64,000 nt of DNA from NCBI GenBank assembly GCA_963693305.1, contig OY855903.1:31525598-31589597 (forward strand). The letters run 5' to 3'. Under the pieces are notes generated by a model. It did no database searches and had not been told where the DNA came from. It was given only the letters and a program-made list of their open reading frames with translations. Source of the stretch: Meandrina meandrites. Lineage: Eukaryota; Cnidaria; Anthozoa; Scleractinia; Meandrinidae. A program made the translations under genes and the position numbers. Shown here in pieces: positions 14,440-24,034 of this stretch; within the stretch, counting starts at the first letter, position 1; each line of letters opens with the position of its first letter.

Positions 14440-14746
14440 CCCCTAAGCCCGATGGAGGATAATTCCTTCAGCTGTGAGCAGTAGGCTCGAGTCAACACGC
14501 GGGGAGAGGTTATTCGGCCCCCAAGCCGTTGAGAATAGACCCTATACAGGAAGACTCAAATTCGCGACTCTGAGATGATTAAATTATATCAGCCTTGTCG
14601 CAGCGATACCTTGGGCGGATAACAGAATAACAGAATAACTTGGCGGATAACAGAATAACTTGGTTATAACTAACTTCCGCCGGATGTTGAGTGAGATCGA
14701 GTGCGCACTCAGTTAATAACCAGTCTATTGTTATAGTTTAGCACTT
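14440..14746 (-). mobile_element. SINE-like dispersed repeat, copy 1 (truncated, A box deleted)
   Basis: Aligns along its length with the copy at 16521-16821 in the same orientation. Shared landmarks are aagcccgatggaggataatt, cacgcggggagaggttattc, the tRNA-like B-box region, ccgccggatgttgagtgag and tatagtttagcactt. Relative to copy 2 it lacks the 21 bp after 14610 that contain the tRNA-like A box. It also carries an internal duplication of ggcggataacagaataac (14613-14670) and about 10 extra bases near 14714. Its left edge butts directly onto the last satellite monomer, and the outer arm gaattatccgg present in copy 2 is missing. Confidence 0.8.
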
Positions 14747-15644
14747 CTCCGAATTTCAGGATTCTATTCAAACCTTCAAGCAACAACTTTGAAATTGGGA
14801 GGGGGGCTTAGAATAAAAAGACATTTGCTTATTCTTCGAGCGAAGGCATGTTTTCAAAGAATAATTCAATTTTCGGGTGAGTGTTTCCAGAATGTTGAAA
14901 CTTGTTGTCTCGGAGAGTATTAACTCTTTACAGCTGTTGCTTTGACAAGATCGAAATTTGCAGTACTTTATCTTTTCAGTGCGACCTTTTCAAAAGGCAG
15001 TCTTTCACTTTTCTTAGTTTGCGCGTTTCAAAATGGCACAATAGAAAATTAATTTTTTTGCACTTTTGGTTTTTACGTAAATGGACCTAAAATTGCTCGA
15101 GAACGGGTGGGTGTTCAACAATATAAGTGAAAAAAATCGCTGGATAATGCAATGAACAGGGCGTTATATCTTCTGATCTTCTTGTGGTGATGCTTAGCCA
15201 AAAACAGGTTACACCCATAAGCGGTTATCGGTGGGATCAAAGATCTCAATACAGCACTGGAAGTTAGAAACGGTGGCAAAGAAACCAGGAAAGCACAATT
15301 CGGAGAGTCCAGACCATGCAATCCGATACACATTTTTCAGCCATATATACAAGCACAGCACCTGTGTCCTTGCACACTTTGCGCAGCGTTTCACGAAATG
15401 TTAAAAATCGTCAAGAGGCTATATGACTACGTCTTTTTCAATACCTATTCGACCAGAGTTTTTCTCTTTTCGTCAGTGTTCCTTTGCAGAATACTTCAAA
15501 ACTAACTTGTTTCTTTGCATTTAAGAATTTAATACCGATGCATTATTGGAGCCAAATCTATAGATTTTTATCAGAAGGCCCTTAGTTGTTAACATTCTTT
15601 ACTACCAAACTCCTGGCGTGTTGGAAACCTGAGATCCGACGATC
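14747..15644. other. Non-satellite DNA with no supported gene
   Basis: AT-rich, low-constraint sequence. Short open frames at 14902-15090 (plus) and 15115-15394 (minus, two overlapping frames) show no recognisable domain, no partner exon with clear splice sites and no family resemblance I can name. I see no RNA gene or inverted-repeat element here. Confidence 0.5.
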
Positions 15645-15846
15645 TACACGGTTTACAACACGGTTTACATCTTTAAACAAAATAGATTATGATAATCTTT
15701 TACAGAAAGTGTTGTAAACCGATCTAAACCGTCATTTACATGTAAACCGTGGAAGTTTCTCTCTATTTGCCGTAGTCAGCTTTGACAGAGAGTGTTGTAA
15801 ACCGCTGTAAACCGTGGTAGTTTTTCTCTATTTGCCGTTGTCAGCT
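15645..15846. repeat. TGTAAACCG-rich repeat cluster with inverted copy
   Basis: The 81-bp stretch starting gtgttgtaaaccg at about 15709 is followed by a shorter copy starting gtgttgtaaaccg at about 15790. Both continue into aaaccgtgg, agtttytctctatttgccgt and gtcagctt. Upstream, at 15648-15670, the opposite orientation occurs (acggtttacaacacggttta). The cluster is therefore a direct tandem duplication plus an inverted arm, and could be a decayed inverted-repeat element. The GTAAAC core resembles forkhead-factor sites, but that match is short and may be chance. Confidence 0.6.
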
Positions 15847-16520
15847 TATAAGGTATCTATGTTAATGCTGAATAACAAGCTGAAGACTATTGTTAGCTTT
15901 GGCTAGCTATAGAAAAAATCAACACCAAAAATCGATCGTGTAGAGTAAGCCGAAAACTAAAGGAAATTATTTTGAATAACGACGGTGCGTGAAGAAAGAG
16001 GCTGTAGGCAGCATTAAAAGTGCACTCTTTTCTTTTATAAGAATGTTGTTTTTCCGACCCAGGCTCAATAGTCTTATTTTCCTGCCGATTTTGGGCTGAA
16101 AATATTTTTGTGAATATTCTTAGATTATAGCTTATGGCTTGTTCGGTGCCTAGATCTGTATACCGTCTGAAAACCATACAGCTGAATTACATGTACCGTT
16201 CATCGAACAGTCATTAGTATCGAACATTTGGCTAGTGTAGGTTTTAATCGTTTTACTGGCTAGTTTTGCCGTTTAGGGAAAGGAATAAACATAATTGTAT
16301 TGTATTTACAGACTTTCAATACGCAAAATTGTATCATTGCACAGAAAATTGTATCATTTTCAAAATATCGGGTTTATTCTGAAAATATTCTTGAAATTTC
16401 GCAAATTTCAGCCTCGAAATTCTTATAAGATATATTCTTTTAAAAAAGGTGTGTGGTAAAAAAAAATCGGCAAGAAAGGAAGAGAAAAAAAAAGCGGATT
16501 TCTGGGGAAGAATTATCCGG
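15847..16520. other. Non-satellite DNA with no supported gene
   Basis: Frames at 15893-16177 and 16334-16579 (minus) have low-complexity, Phe/Ser/Lys-rich translations typical of AT-rich noncoding DNA. Purine-rich A runs at 16455-16496 lie next to SINE copy 2; on the SINE strand they are T runs and could act as a Pol III stop. Confidence 0.5.
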
Positions 16521-16821
16521 CCCCCAAGCCCGATGGAGGATAATTCCTTCAGCTGTGAGCAGCAGGCTCGAGTCAACACGCGGGGAGAGGTTATTCGGCC
16601 CCAAGCCGTTGAGAATAGCCCCTATACAGGAAGACTCGAACCCGCGACTCTGAGATGATTAAATTATATCAGCCGCGCCGCAGCGATACCACTTAGCCAC
16701 CTCGAAATCCCTTGGGCGGATAACAGAAAAATTGGCTTAAATAACTTGGTTATGACTAACTTCCGCCGGATGTTGAGTGAGATCGAGTGCGCACTCAGTC
16801 TATTGTTATAGTTTAGCACTT
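16521..16821 (-). mobile_element. SINE-like dispersed repeat, copy 2, with tRNA-related module
   Basis: Fuller copy of the repeat at 14440-14746. On the minus strand it carries a split Pol III promoter. The A-box-like tggctaagtgg is at 16699-16689 and the B-box-like ggttcgagtc at 16642-16633, about 50 bp apart, inside a tRNA-like stretch (16711-16621). About 110 bp of non-tRNA sequence lies upstream of this module and about 100 bp downstream, so it may be a composite SINE. Just outside, gaattatcc (16510-16518) pairs with ggataattc (16537-16545) to form a hairpin, so the true end may reach 16510. No target-site duplication is clear. Confidence 0.75.
16621..16711 (-). other. tRNA-related module within SINE copy 2
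   Basis: A and B boxes are close to consensus, but the ends do not pair as an acceptor stem and the middle (ctgatataatttaatcatct) does not fold as a normal anticodon arm. It is best read as a SINE promoter region, not a working tRNA gene. Confidence 0.65.
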
Positions 16822-17388
16822 GTACACATGTTGATTAATCTATCACCGATTTTGACTTGATAATGACATTCCTGCAGCTAACGTGGAAAATAAGTGATGC
16901 ATTTTTTTATTTCATTTAGCTTAGTAGACGCACGAGGAGAAACATCCGCTTCGCTCCTCTTAATAATCTTCTTCGGACAAAACCCCAAGCTAAAGATAGC
17001 CGGGGATAACGTAAACCTCGGATTGTGATACTCACGTGACTACTTTGCTAGTCCTTTACTCACAATGCAAACAGATTAAATTTTACCGTGACTATTGAGA
17101 AAGAAAGCTGTTAATTAGCAAAAACTAAAAGCGCGGTTTTAAGTTGCTAGCAACTTCTTGTTCAGTATACTTTGAACAGAAGTTGGAGGCTGGGCTGTTA
17201 CTAGTTTTTCAAGCAGGTAAAGAAGTAAGAACGTACCTGCCGTTATTGACAGATGTGTATGTGGCTACAATAGAGGATGGCTTGTTGAAGTGGAAGATCC
17301 CTTATTTTAAGTGATGGAAGTAGAATTCAATTTGATTCAATTCCAATAAATCAGAATGTTAATATAACACATACTCTGCCTTTTAAAG
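16822..17388. other. Non-satellite DNA upstream of HIRAN pseudogene exon
   Basis: No gene is supported. Contains a small GAGGAG...CTCCTC hairpin at about 16936-16960 and a polypyrimidine-type stretch ending ttttaaag at 17381-17388, which could be the splice acceptor for the following exon. Confidence 0.45.
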
Positions 17389-17731
17389 TTATGGGTGTGC
17401 ACAGGATCAGTTAGAGGCTGCCCATGACCATTTGTATGATGCAAATGGAATTGTGTTTCCAGAGCCTGAAAGTGCCTATGACAACAAAGCAATTGCTGTT
17501 GCAATTAAGTACATTAATAATGATTGGTGTAAAGAAGGTTATATTGCGGCAGAGGTAACCAAATATCTACATGCAATGTGATCTGATTGCTTAGATTTTG
17601 AAGTCAATGTAAAGCACATAAAGTTTAGGCCTAGTTACATGATAGTAGGTTATTATTATATGGCTATAAACCTCACCAAGAAAGGAGAATTGGAACCTGA
17701 AGTGATCAGAGCTGCCAAGAAAGTTCAGTGA
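17389..17731 (+). pseudogene. HIRAN-domain protein exon, broken by an in-frame stop
   Basis: Reading in frame from TAT at 17390 gives 63 residues, a TGA stop at 17579-17581, then 49 more residues in the same frame to TGA at 17729-17731. The first part shows the HIRAN-domain pattern: FPEPESAYDNKAIAV (compare the family's REP-NPYD-NAIAV core), then a hydrophilic loop, then GYIAAEVTKYL (family GYI-xEVAxYL). HIRAN domains, best known from HLTF/Rad5-type proteins, bind DNA ends; other HIRAN proteins are of unknown role. A TAA lies just upstream (17384-17386), overlapping a possible acceptor AG at 17387-17388, so this may be the last exon of a spliced gene whose other exons I cannot find. The internal stop says pseudogene, barring an assembly error. 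It runs toward the minus-strand pseudogene, whose end is 262 bp away. Confidence 0.65.
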
Positions 17732-17993
17732 CATATCATGTTTCATATGTTAATAGTGACTGTTTACATGTAAATAATGTGATAGTATAAGGACTACAAC
17801 AAAGGTATATTGCAAGAAAACATATTTCAGTTTATTATCTTTCTTTAATACATGTATACTGAATCCAACTATCTTGAAGCACTCATTTATATTAAAACTT
17901 GCTTCATTAAACATGTTCATTTTCAACTTATGAGTGATGATTCAGTTTTACCAAAGGGAAATGGACAAAAAATACTACTTATGCTGTACTTTC

Positions 17994-20887
17994 TTATGAT
18001 ACCCAATCAAAGTCAACAGGTGGGAGAGGCACAGGTGCTCTATGAAAATTGTCCCTTGCAGTTAGTTGATTTGTCTGAGGCAGTGAAGCTCTGTTGGATA
18101 TGAACACTACAGGGTCAAGTCGTTTGACCCGATCCTTTGACAGCTTGTTGAAGTCCCTATAGCGTGTCTGGTGTCCAGTCCTATAATAGAAAGACAAATT
18201 GAGGTCACTTTTCTTGAAAAACTCATTCATTGTTTTGGGGAATTCATCATAAAATTCCTTTGTGTCGACAATGACACCAATCACCTCATGAAAAAAAAAT
18301 TATCCCTTCAACATCATTTGTAGAGGAAGCCCTTGGTTGTTCTGGGGCAAATCCTTCTCACTGCATTCCTCTCTGCACTGGTGTGTTTCTAGATAAGCTA
18401 CTAAGCCAACAATGATTTCTCTCGTCAGACCACATATTCCCTTGATTGGCCTGTAAAATACAAGAAAAGAATAACGCCAATAACGTGGCATGGTATTTTG
18501 TTGTCCATGCAATGTTTTCAAGGCAACCACATGTCAGAAAATTTCCTGTTTAGGAATTTGATATTTACCCCATCAAATTTTGTTGTAGCCTTGAAGGGGA
18601 AACATGGATCTTGAAAGAGGAAGGAGCAGAATCTGCTCCCACCCAAGGTTCAGGAAATCCAGAAAAATATCTCTTCTGAAAATCTTTCTTAAAAGAGCAG
18701 CCCGCCCTCTGTCAAAATTTCAAATAAGTTCAACACCCTCTTACATGCATCCAAGATGAGCTCAAAATAATAACATCAGGTTGCTGTTTGCAAAAAAAAA
18801 AGTCACAACCATATTGCCCAAAATTCAGCGAAATTCAACCTTGAAGCTAGAGTCTGGCAGCTTCTTAATTTGTCAGCTATTGATTTTCAGGAGACTGGCA
18901 CAAAAATTTGATTTTTTTATTATCAAAATTTTGGTCAGGCATTGTGAATGTCCCGTGACCAACTGTTATCTGGCAAACAACAATTAAAAAAAATCCAGAA
19001 AAATTTGAGGCCCAAGATTGGCCCCTCATGTTTAGGTGTCTGTGGTATCCGTTCGTTTCGCCTGCAAGATGTTTCACCTACACTATCTGAGATGCTTAAC
19101 CTACCCTGAAGTTTAAGCATAATGTATATTCTTCGTTCTTAAAATGTGAGAGCCCAAACACGCTGAACACAATGTATATTCCTCATTCTAAAAGAGTGAA
19201 AATTTAGGCGAATTGACTTGTAGGCGAATCATCTTGTAGGCGAAATGACCGACATCCGTGTCTATCACATAAGCATGCTGTCTGTTGAGTAGTTGCAAGG
19301 TATAGGTACAAAGGGCTAAATACCTGTCTACATCAATGGTTGAGTAGTCATAATCCTGATGCAGATCAGCAGCCATGCAATCATATCTTTGCAATACTGT
19401 GCAACAGACTGTTTGTTTTTGCCTGTCAGTGCCTCATACATCAAGCCAGTATCTGTTATTGATTGAATAAAAGAATCTCTGTCAGTACATGGCAATAAAA
19501 CCTTGCAATATCTAAGTTTTGCCCCAGGCACTAACTAACAGCTTGGTTTTTTATCATCTGTTAGCAGATTTATTTCTTATTACAAGTAGGCTTGTCCTCA
19601 GTTTTTTTCAGAGGGGTTTACCAAGCTATGTAACATCATGATACCAAGTCTAGTTGGAAATGATGAAATGTATATGAAATTCACTGCGAAGATCACATAT
19701 CACATTCTAGTTTGAAATGTTTACATGCCCAAAAAATATTTTTTAAAAAAGCATCACTTTTGCCCTCAGAGGGGCTACTGAGATTCAGGAAAAGTTCATT
19801 GCTGCAATATATCAAGAATGAATACTGCATATGATAGTGTGACTTTTTTTCAACCTGGATCATGAAGGGCATCTCTAAGAAATTTAACTTGCAATCCAGG
19901 AATTAACCCTTCTCTCAAACAGCCAACAATTCTTTTGAGCAAATGGTTATGGTCCTTGCGCTGGTGAAGTTTCTCCTGGGTGTCAGCATGAACCTCAGGC
20001 ACCACCAGGCTGTTTCTGAAGTCAATTCCTTTTTCTGCATGAGACTTGATCTCCTGTCTAAACAGGTATTTGGCCATAATTGACTTCAAGCAGTCAGTTG
20101 CATCTTCATCTTTTCCTGTGACAAACATTATAAAATAAATATTATTTTTCTTATTGGAAATCTGTACCCTTACATCAGAAAACCTTTAATAAAGTTGTGT
20201 GCAATGGTTAAAGATTGAACACAATAGGGGAAAGTATGAATATCTTTATCACTCTTACTATTGTGTAAAAAGATTAATAATAACTTTTATTTAGTGTCTA
20301 ACTTTGTTAATGTTGTCCCACTTTTTTCAATTTCAGTTGGATTCTTTTCACCTATTTTTCCAAGAATGCATCTTAAAGTGAGTTTTACATTAAGTGAAGT
20401 ATCCATTTTAAGACTGGCAATCACCTTTGATCCAAGTGCATGGCACATAGCCTTCCGGAGACATCTTCCGTAGACGAAGGATGGCCTCCTAAGGGGATGC
20501 CTTCATTGGCAGTGGTTTCTTGTAACCACAGTACATCACCAAGTGGGACAGCTGGATGGCACTGTAATGGATTAGCTGCAGATAATTATTAAAGCAAATT
20601 ATTTGTTAGGACAAACCAGATCTATTTTAAAATAATAAAGAGTTCATTCTTAAGGGGCATGTTCAAAAATTGGAATATTGGTAAAGCCGTGAATTAGAAA
20701 AATTAGAAATTTACTGGTACTAATTTCCTTCTTTTTCAACAGCTATTACATGTATGCACCATCACATAAAACACGAACAGCAATCCAGCATAAAATGTTA
20801 TGAGAAATACCTTGTGCATTTAATTTCAAATATTTTGCAATCTTTAATTTGTCACTGGTGAGGATTTCGCCTTCTGCCTTGCATGAC
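17994..20887 (-). pseudogene. Five-exon degenerate gene of an uncharacterised multi-copy animal family
   Basis: Minus-strand exons by GT-AG sites and reading frame: 20887-20811, 20575-20425, 20115-19855, 19452-19324 and 18450-17994 (TAA at 17996-17994). Junctions fit well: exon 3 to 4 gives ALHDPDTGLMYEALTG, and exon 4 to 5 gives TIDVDRPIKGICGLTRE. Other marks are KDHNHLLKRIVGCLREG, PRASSTNDVEGI and SNRASLPQTNQLTARDNF. From memory these recur in many uncharacterised cnidarian proteins; function is unknown to me. Lesions: exon 2 ends in a phase that does not fit exon 3; exon 4 is one base out of frame near 19375-19390 and seems to lack an internal segment; exon 5 is one C short at 18344-18347 and has one extra T in the A9/T9 run at 18291-18299. 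Exon 2 is open in the frame continuing from exon 1 (PLGGHPSSTEDVSGRL). No start codon exon is seen; the 5' end probably lay beyond 20887. The two homopolymer shifts could be assembly errors, but the number of lesions favours a dead copy. Confidence 0.68.
19045..19258. mobile_element. Small inverted-repeat element (MITE-like) in pseudogene intron
   Basis: The left arm, ttcgcctgcaagatg followed by tttcacctac (19055-19080), is matched in reverse at the right by ttgtaggcgaatcatc and ttgtaggcgaaatgacc (19218-19250), giving imperfect inverted repeats of about 35 bp. The right arm holds three near-tandem 16-bp units (taggcgaattgactt, taggcgaatcatctt, taggcgaaatgacc). The interior holds a ~50-bp duplication (aatgtatattcttcgttct and aatgtatattcctcattct). 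No coding capacity. It lies inside intron 4 (18451-19323) and breaks no exon. A target-site duplication is not clear. Confidence 0.6.
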
Positions 20888-21113
20888 CTATCAGTTGTAA
20901 AATGGAAATAGGACACTCACATCCCACGGTGCAGAGAGAATTAAATTCGCCATCAGTAACAAATCCTTCAAACAAGACAAAAATAGCAAGAATAAATGAG
21001 TGGAAGGCCAGGTAATGAGCAGATCTTTATCCAGTTGGTCGGCACTGCACCACATGCCAAGTTCTTAAATGTATGCAGATTACCTGTACCTATTTCAGCC
21101 TGTACGTGACAAA
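20888..21113. other. Flank of pseudogene 5' side, no supported exon
   Basis: A minus-strand stretch ending ccgtgggat followed by a good donor-like gtgagt (about 20930-20924) could be a remnant exon, but the gap to the next acceptor would be only about 33 bp, too short for a normal intron. I do not call it. Confidence 0.35.
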
Positions 21114-21138
21114 AATAATGATGATGATGATGATGATG

Positions 21139-21173
<35 letters not shown>

Positions 21174-21190
21174 TATAATAATACATGTAA
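21114..21190. repeat. ATG/ATA trinucleotide microsatellite
   Basis: A block of about eight tga/atg units (21119-21141) passes directly into about 14 ata/taa units and then degenerate ataat to about 21190. The open frames of poly-Met, poly-Ile, poly-Tyr and poly-His here are artefacts of the repeat. Confidence 0.95.
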
Positions 21191-21320
21191 TAATAAAAAC
21201 AATAGGATTATGTTCAGTTGATAAATTTACTGGGAAATGGGCAAGTAATTCATGTTAGTACACATATAGTCTCCCACCATATAGTCTCCAAGATATCCCA
21301 TAATAATAATCTATCCCCAG

Positions 21321-23530
21321 GCTACCCATGTATACTCCTGTTAACCCCTGTATTCACATGTATACCCATGTATACTCCTGTTAACCCCTGTATTCTTATG
21401 TATACCCATGTATACTCCTGTTAACCCCTGTATTCGTATGTACACCCATGTATACTCCTGTTAACCCCTGTATTCTTATGTATACCCATGTATACTCCTG
21501 TTAACCCCTGTATTCGTATGTACACCCATGTCTACTCCTGTTAACCCCTGTATTCACATGTATACCCATGTATACTCCTGTTAACCCCTGTATTCTTATG
21601 TATACCCATGTATACTCCTGTTAACCCCTGTATTCGTATGTACACCCATGTATACTCCTGTTAACCCCTGTATTCTTATGTATACCCATGTATACTCCTG
21701 TTAACCCCTGTATTCGTATGTACACCCATGTATACTCCTGTTAACCCCTGTATTCTTATGTATACCCATGTATACTCCTGTTAATCCCTGTATTCGTATG
21801 TACACCCATGTATACTCCTGTTAACCCCTGTATTCTTATGTACACCCATGTATACTCCTGTTAACCCCTGTATTCTTATGTACACCCATGTATACTCCTG
21901 TTAACCCCTGTATTCACATGTATACCCAAGTATACTCCTGTTAACCCCTGTATTCACATGTACACCCATGTATACTCCTGTTAACCCCTGTATTCACATG
22001 TACCCCCATGTATACTCCTGTTAACCCCTGTATTCGCATGTATACCCAGGTATACTCCTGTTAACCTCTGCATTCACATGTACACCCATGTATACTCCTG
22101 TTAACCCCTGTATTCATATGTACACCCATGTATACTCCTGTTAACCCCTGTATTCTTATGTATACCCATGTATACTCCTGTTAACCCCTGTATTCGTATG
22201 TACACCCATGTCTACTCCTGTTAACCCCTGTATCCACATGTATACCCATGTATACTCCTGTTAACCCCTGTATTCACATGTAAACCCACGTATACTCCTG
22301 TTAACCCCTGTATTCATATGTACACCCATGTACACTCCTGTTAACCCCTGTATTCTTATGTATACCCATGTATACTCCTGTTAACCCCTGTATTCTTATG
22401 TATACCCATGTATACTCCTGTTAACCCCTGTATTCATATGTACACCCATGTATACTCCTGTTAACCCCTGTATTCTTATGTATACCCATGTATACTCCTG
22501 TTAACCCCTGTATTCATATGTACACCCATGTATACTCCTGTTAACCCCTGTATTCTTATGTATACCCATGTATACTCCTGTTAACCCCTGTATTCATATG
22601 TACACCCATGTATACTCCTGTTAACCCCTGTATTCTTATGTATACCCATGTATACTCCTGTTAACCCCTGTATTCATATGTACACCCATGTATACTCCTG
22701 TTAACCCCTGTATTCTTATGTATACCCATGTATACTCCTGTTAACCCCTGTATTCATATGTACACCCATGTATACTCCTGTTAACCCCTGTATTCACATG
22801 TATACCCTTGTATACTCCTGTTAACCCCTGTATTCATATGTACACCCATGTCTACTCCTGTTAACCCCTGTATCCACATGTATACCCATGTATACTCCTG
22901 TTAACCCCTGTATTCACATGTAAACCCACGTATACTCCTGTTAACCCCGGTATTCATATGTACACCCATGTACACTCCTGTTAACCCCTGTATTCTTATG
23001 TATACCCATGTATACTCCTGTTAACCCCTGTATTCTTATGTATACCCATGTATACTCCTGTTAACCCCTGTATTCATATGTACACCCATGTATACTCCTG
23101 TTAACCCCTGTATACTCCTGTTAACCCCTGTATTCATATGTACACCCATGTATACTCCTGTTAACCCCTGTATTCTTATGTATACCCATGTATACTCCTG
23201 TTAACCCCTGTATTCATATGTACACCCATGTACACTCCTGTTAACCCTTGTATTCACATGTACACCCATGTATACTCCTGTTAACCCCTGTATTCACATG
23301 TATACCCTTGTATACTCCTGTTAACCCCTGTATTCATATGTGCACCCATGTATACTCCTGTTAACCCCTGTATTCACATGTACACCCATGTATACTCCTG
23401 TTAACCCCTGTATTCACATGTATACCCATGTATACTCCTGTTAACCCCTGTATTCATATGTACACCGATGTATACTATTGTTAACCACTGTATTCCTATG
23501 TACACTTTTGTATACTCCTTAAATCCCTGT
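21321..23530 (+). repeat. 40-bp minisatellite, about 55 copies
   Basis: Unit: tatacccatgtatactcctg followed by ttaacccctgtattcttatg (40 bp). The unit is itself four related 10-mers, each ending TG or ATG and mostly starting TA/TT, so it probably grew from a 10-bp seed. Adjacent units tend to alternate (tattcttatg-tatacccatg versus tattcrtatg-tacacccatg), giving an 80-bp higher-order period. One 20-bp half unit at 23101-23120 shifts the phase. A block around 22181-22380 recurs near 22821-23020 with the same private changes (tctactcctg, tatccacatg, taaacccacg, tacactcctg). Units decay after about 23460. No coding role is seen. Confidence 0.96.
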
Positions 23531-23554
23531 ATTCTTATACATTACTTGCGAAAA

Positions 23555-23991
23555 ATTTCGGACGGTTTTAATTTTGGACAAAAAAAGTGTCCGAAAATAA
23601 AACAGTCCGAAATTTTAAATGTCCAAACATTGTACGGTACAGTAAAACCACGCTGGTAAGCCAAAACAAACCCGATATGATAAGGAAGGGCTTGTAGATG
23701 GCAGGAGTAGTGGAGGCTGTCACTAGGGAACTAGAACCAGAAGTTCTGATATGGAGAAAATGCTACGTGAGATACTGCTTGAAATACGTAATTGCTTGAC
23801 ACAATTTTGTGCCCTTAATGGTTCAGAAAAGCTATCTTTTTGACACGTTTTCCGAGCCTAAGTGGTGTTTTGTAGGCATACATTTGTCTTAGCAATGTTT
23901 CAGCGAAGTATTCGAAATCTTTGTCCGAAATTCGTCCGTAATGAGAAAAAAATGTCCGAAAATTAACCGTCCGAAAAAAAACGTCCGAAAT
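23555..23991. mobile_element. 437-bp inverted-repeat element (MITE-like) inserted in minisatellite end
   Basis: Left end atttcggacggttttaattt (from 23555) is matched by the reverse complement of the right end, cgtccgaaat at 23982-23991, with a second inner match ttttcggacggttaattttc. The octamer gtccgaaa or its complement recurs at least seven times in the outer ~70 bp of both ends and is absent from the middle, a layout typical of transposase-binding subterminal repeats. The interior (about 23630-23900) has no open frame of note. Minisatellite-like sequence resumes right after it, which shows insertion into the array. No clear target-site duplication was found. Confidence 0.7.
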
Positions 23992-24034
23992 GTATGTATA
24001 CTCGTGTTATTAAACCTGTGTATTCCTATATGCA
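23992..24034 (+). repeat. Stranded diverged minisatellite unit
   Basis: The sequence tgtatactcgtgttattaaa followed by cctgtgtattcctatatgca is a decayed copy of the 40-bp unit at 21321-23530. It is now separated from the main array by the inverted-repeat element. Confidence 0.7.

Noticed and set aside
14902..16177. Short frames on both strands as small genes
   Set aside because: No domain, splice partner or conservation signal is visible; their composition matches AT-rich noncoding DNA.
16449..16658. Plus-strand open frames of 66-69 codons
   Set aside because: They run through the SINE-like repeat and a purine-rich stretch and have no protein features.
16621..16711. Functional tRNA gene
   Set aside because: A and B boxes are present but there is no pairing acceptor stem or normal anticodon arm, and it lies in a dispersed repeat.
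17852..18103. Plus-strand 83-codon frame
   Set aside because: It overlaps the opposite strand of the last exon of the minus-strand pseudogene, which has motif support.
18781..19120. Frames of 61-68 codons on both strands
   Set aside because: They lie in an intron and across the MITE-like element, with low-complexity translations.
20261..20473. Plus-strand 70-codon frame
   Set aside because: It overlaps exon 2 of the minus-strand pseudogene and intron sequence; no domain is seen.
20425..20575. Alternative reading of exon 2 (HYSAIQLSHLVMYCG...) in the phase that fits exon 3
   Set aside because: It has an in-frame TAG (20489-20491) and does not continue from exon 1. The other frame is fully open and in phase with exon 1, so I preferred it, though the exon 2/3 junction stays unresolved.
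20968..21258. Poly-Tyr/His and poly-Met/Ile frames
   Set aside because: Direct translations of the trinucleotide microsatellite.
23636..23680. acagtaaaaccacgctggta as a pogo/Tigger-like transposon end
   Set aside because: The match to known ends is short and no reversed partner exists in the element.
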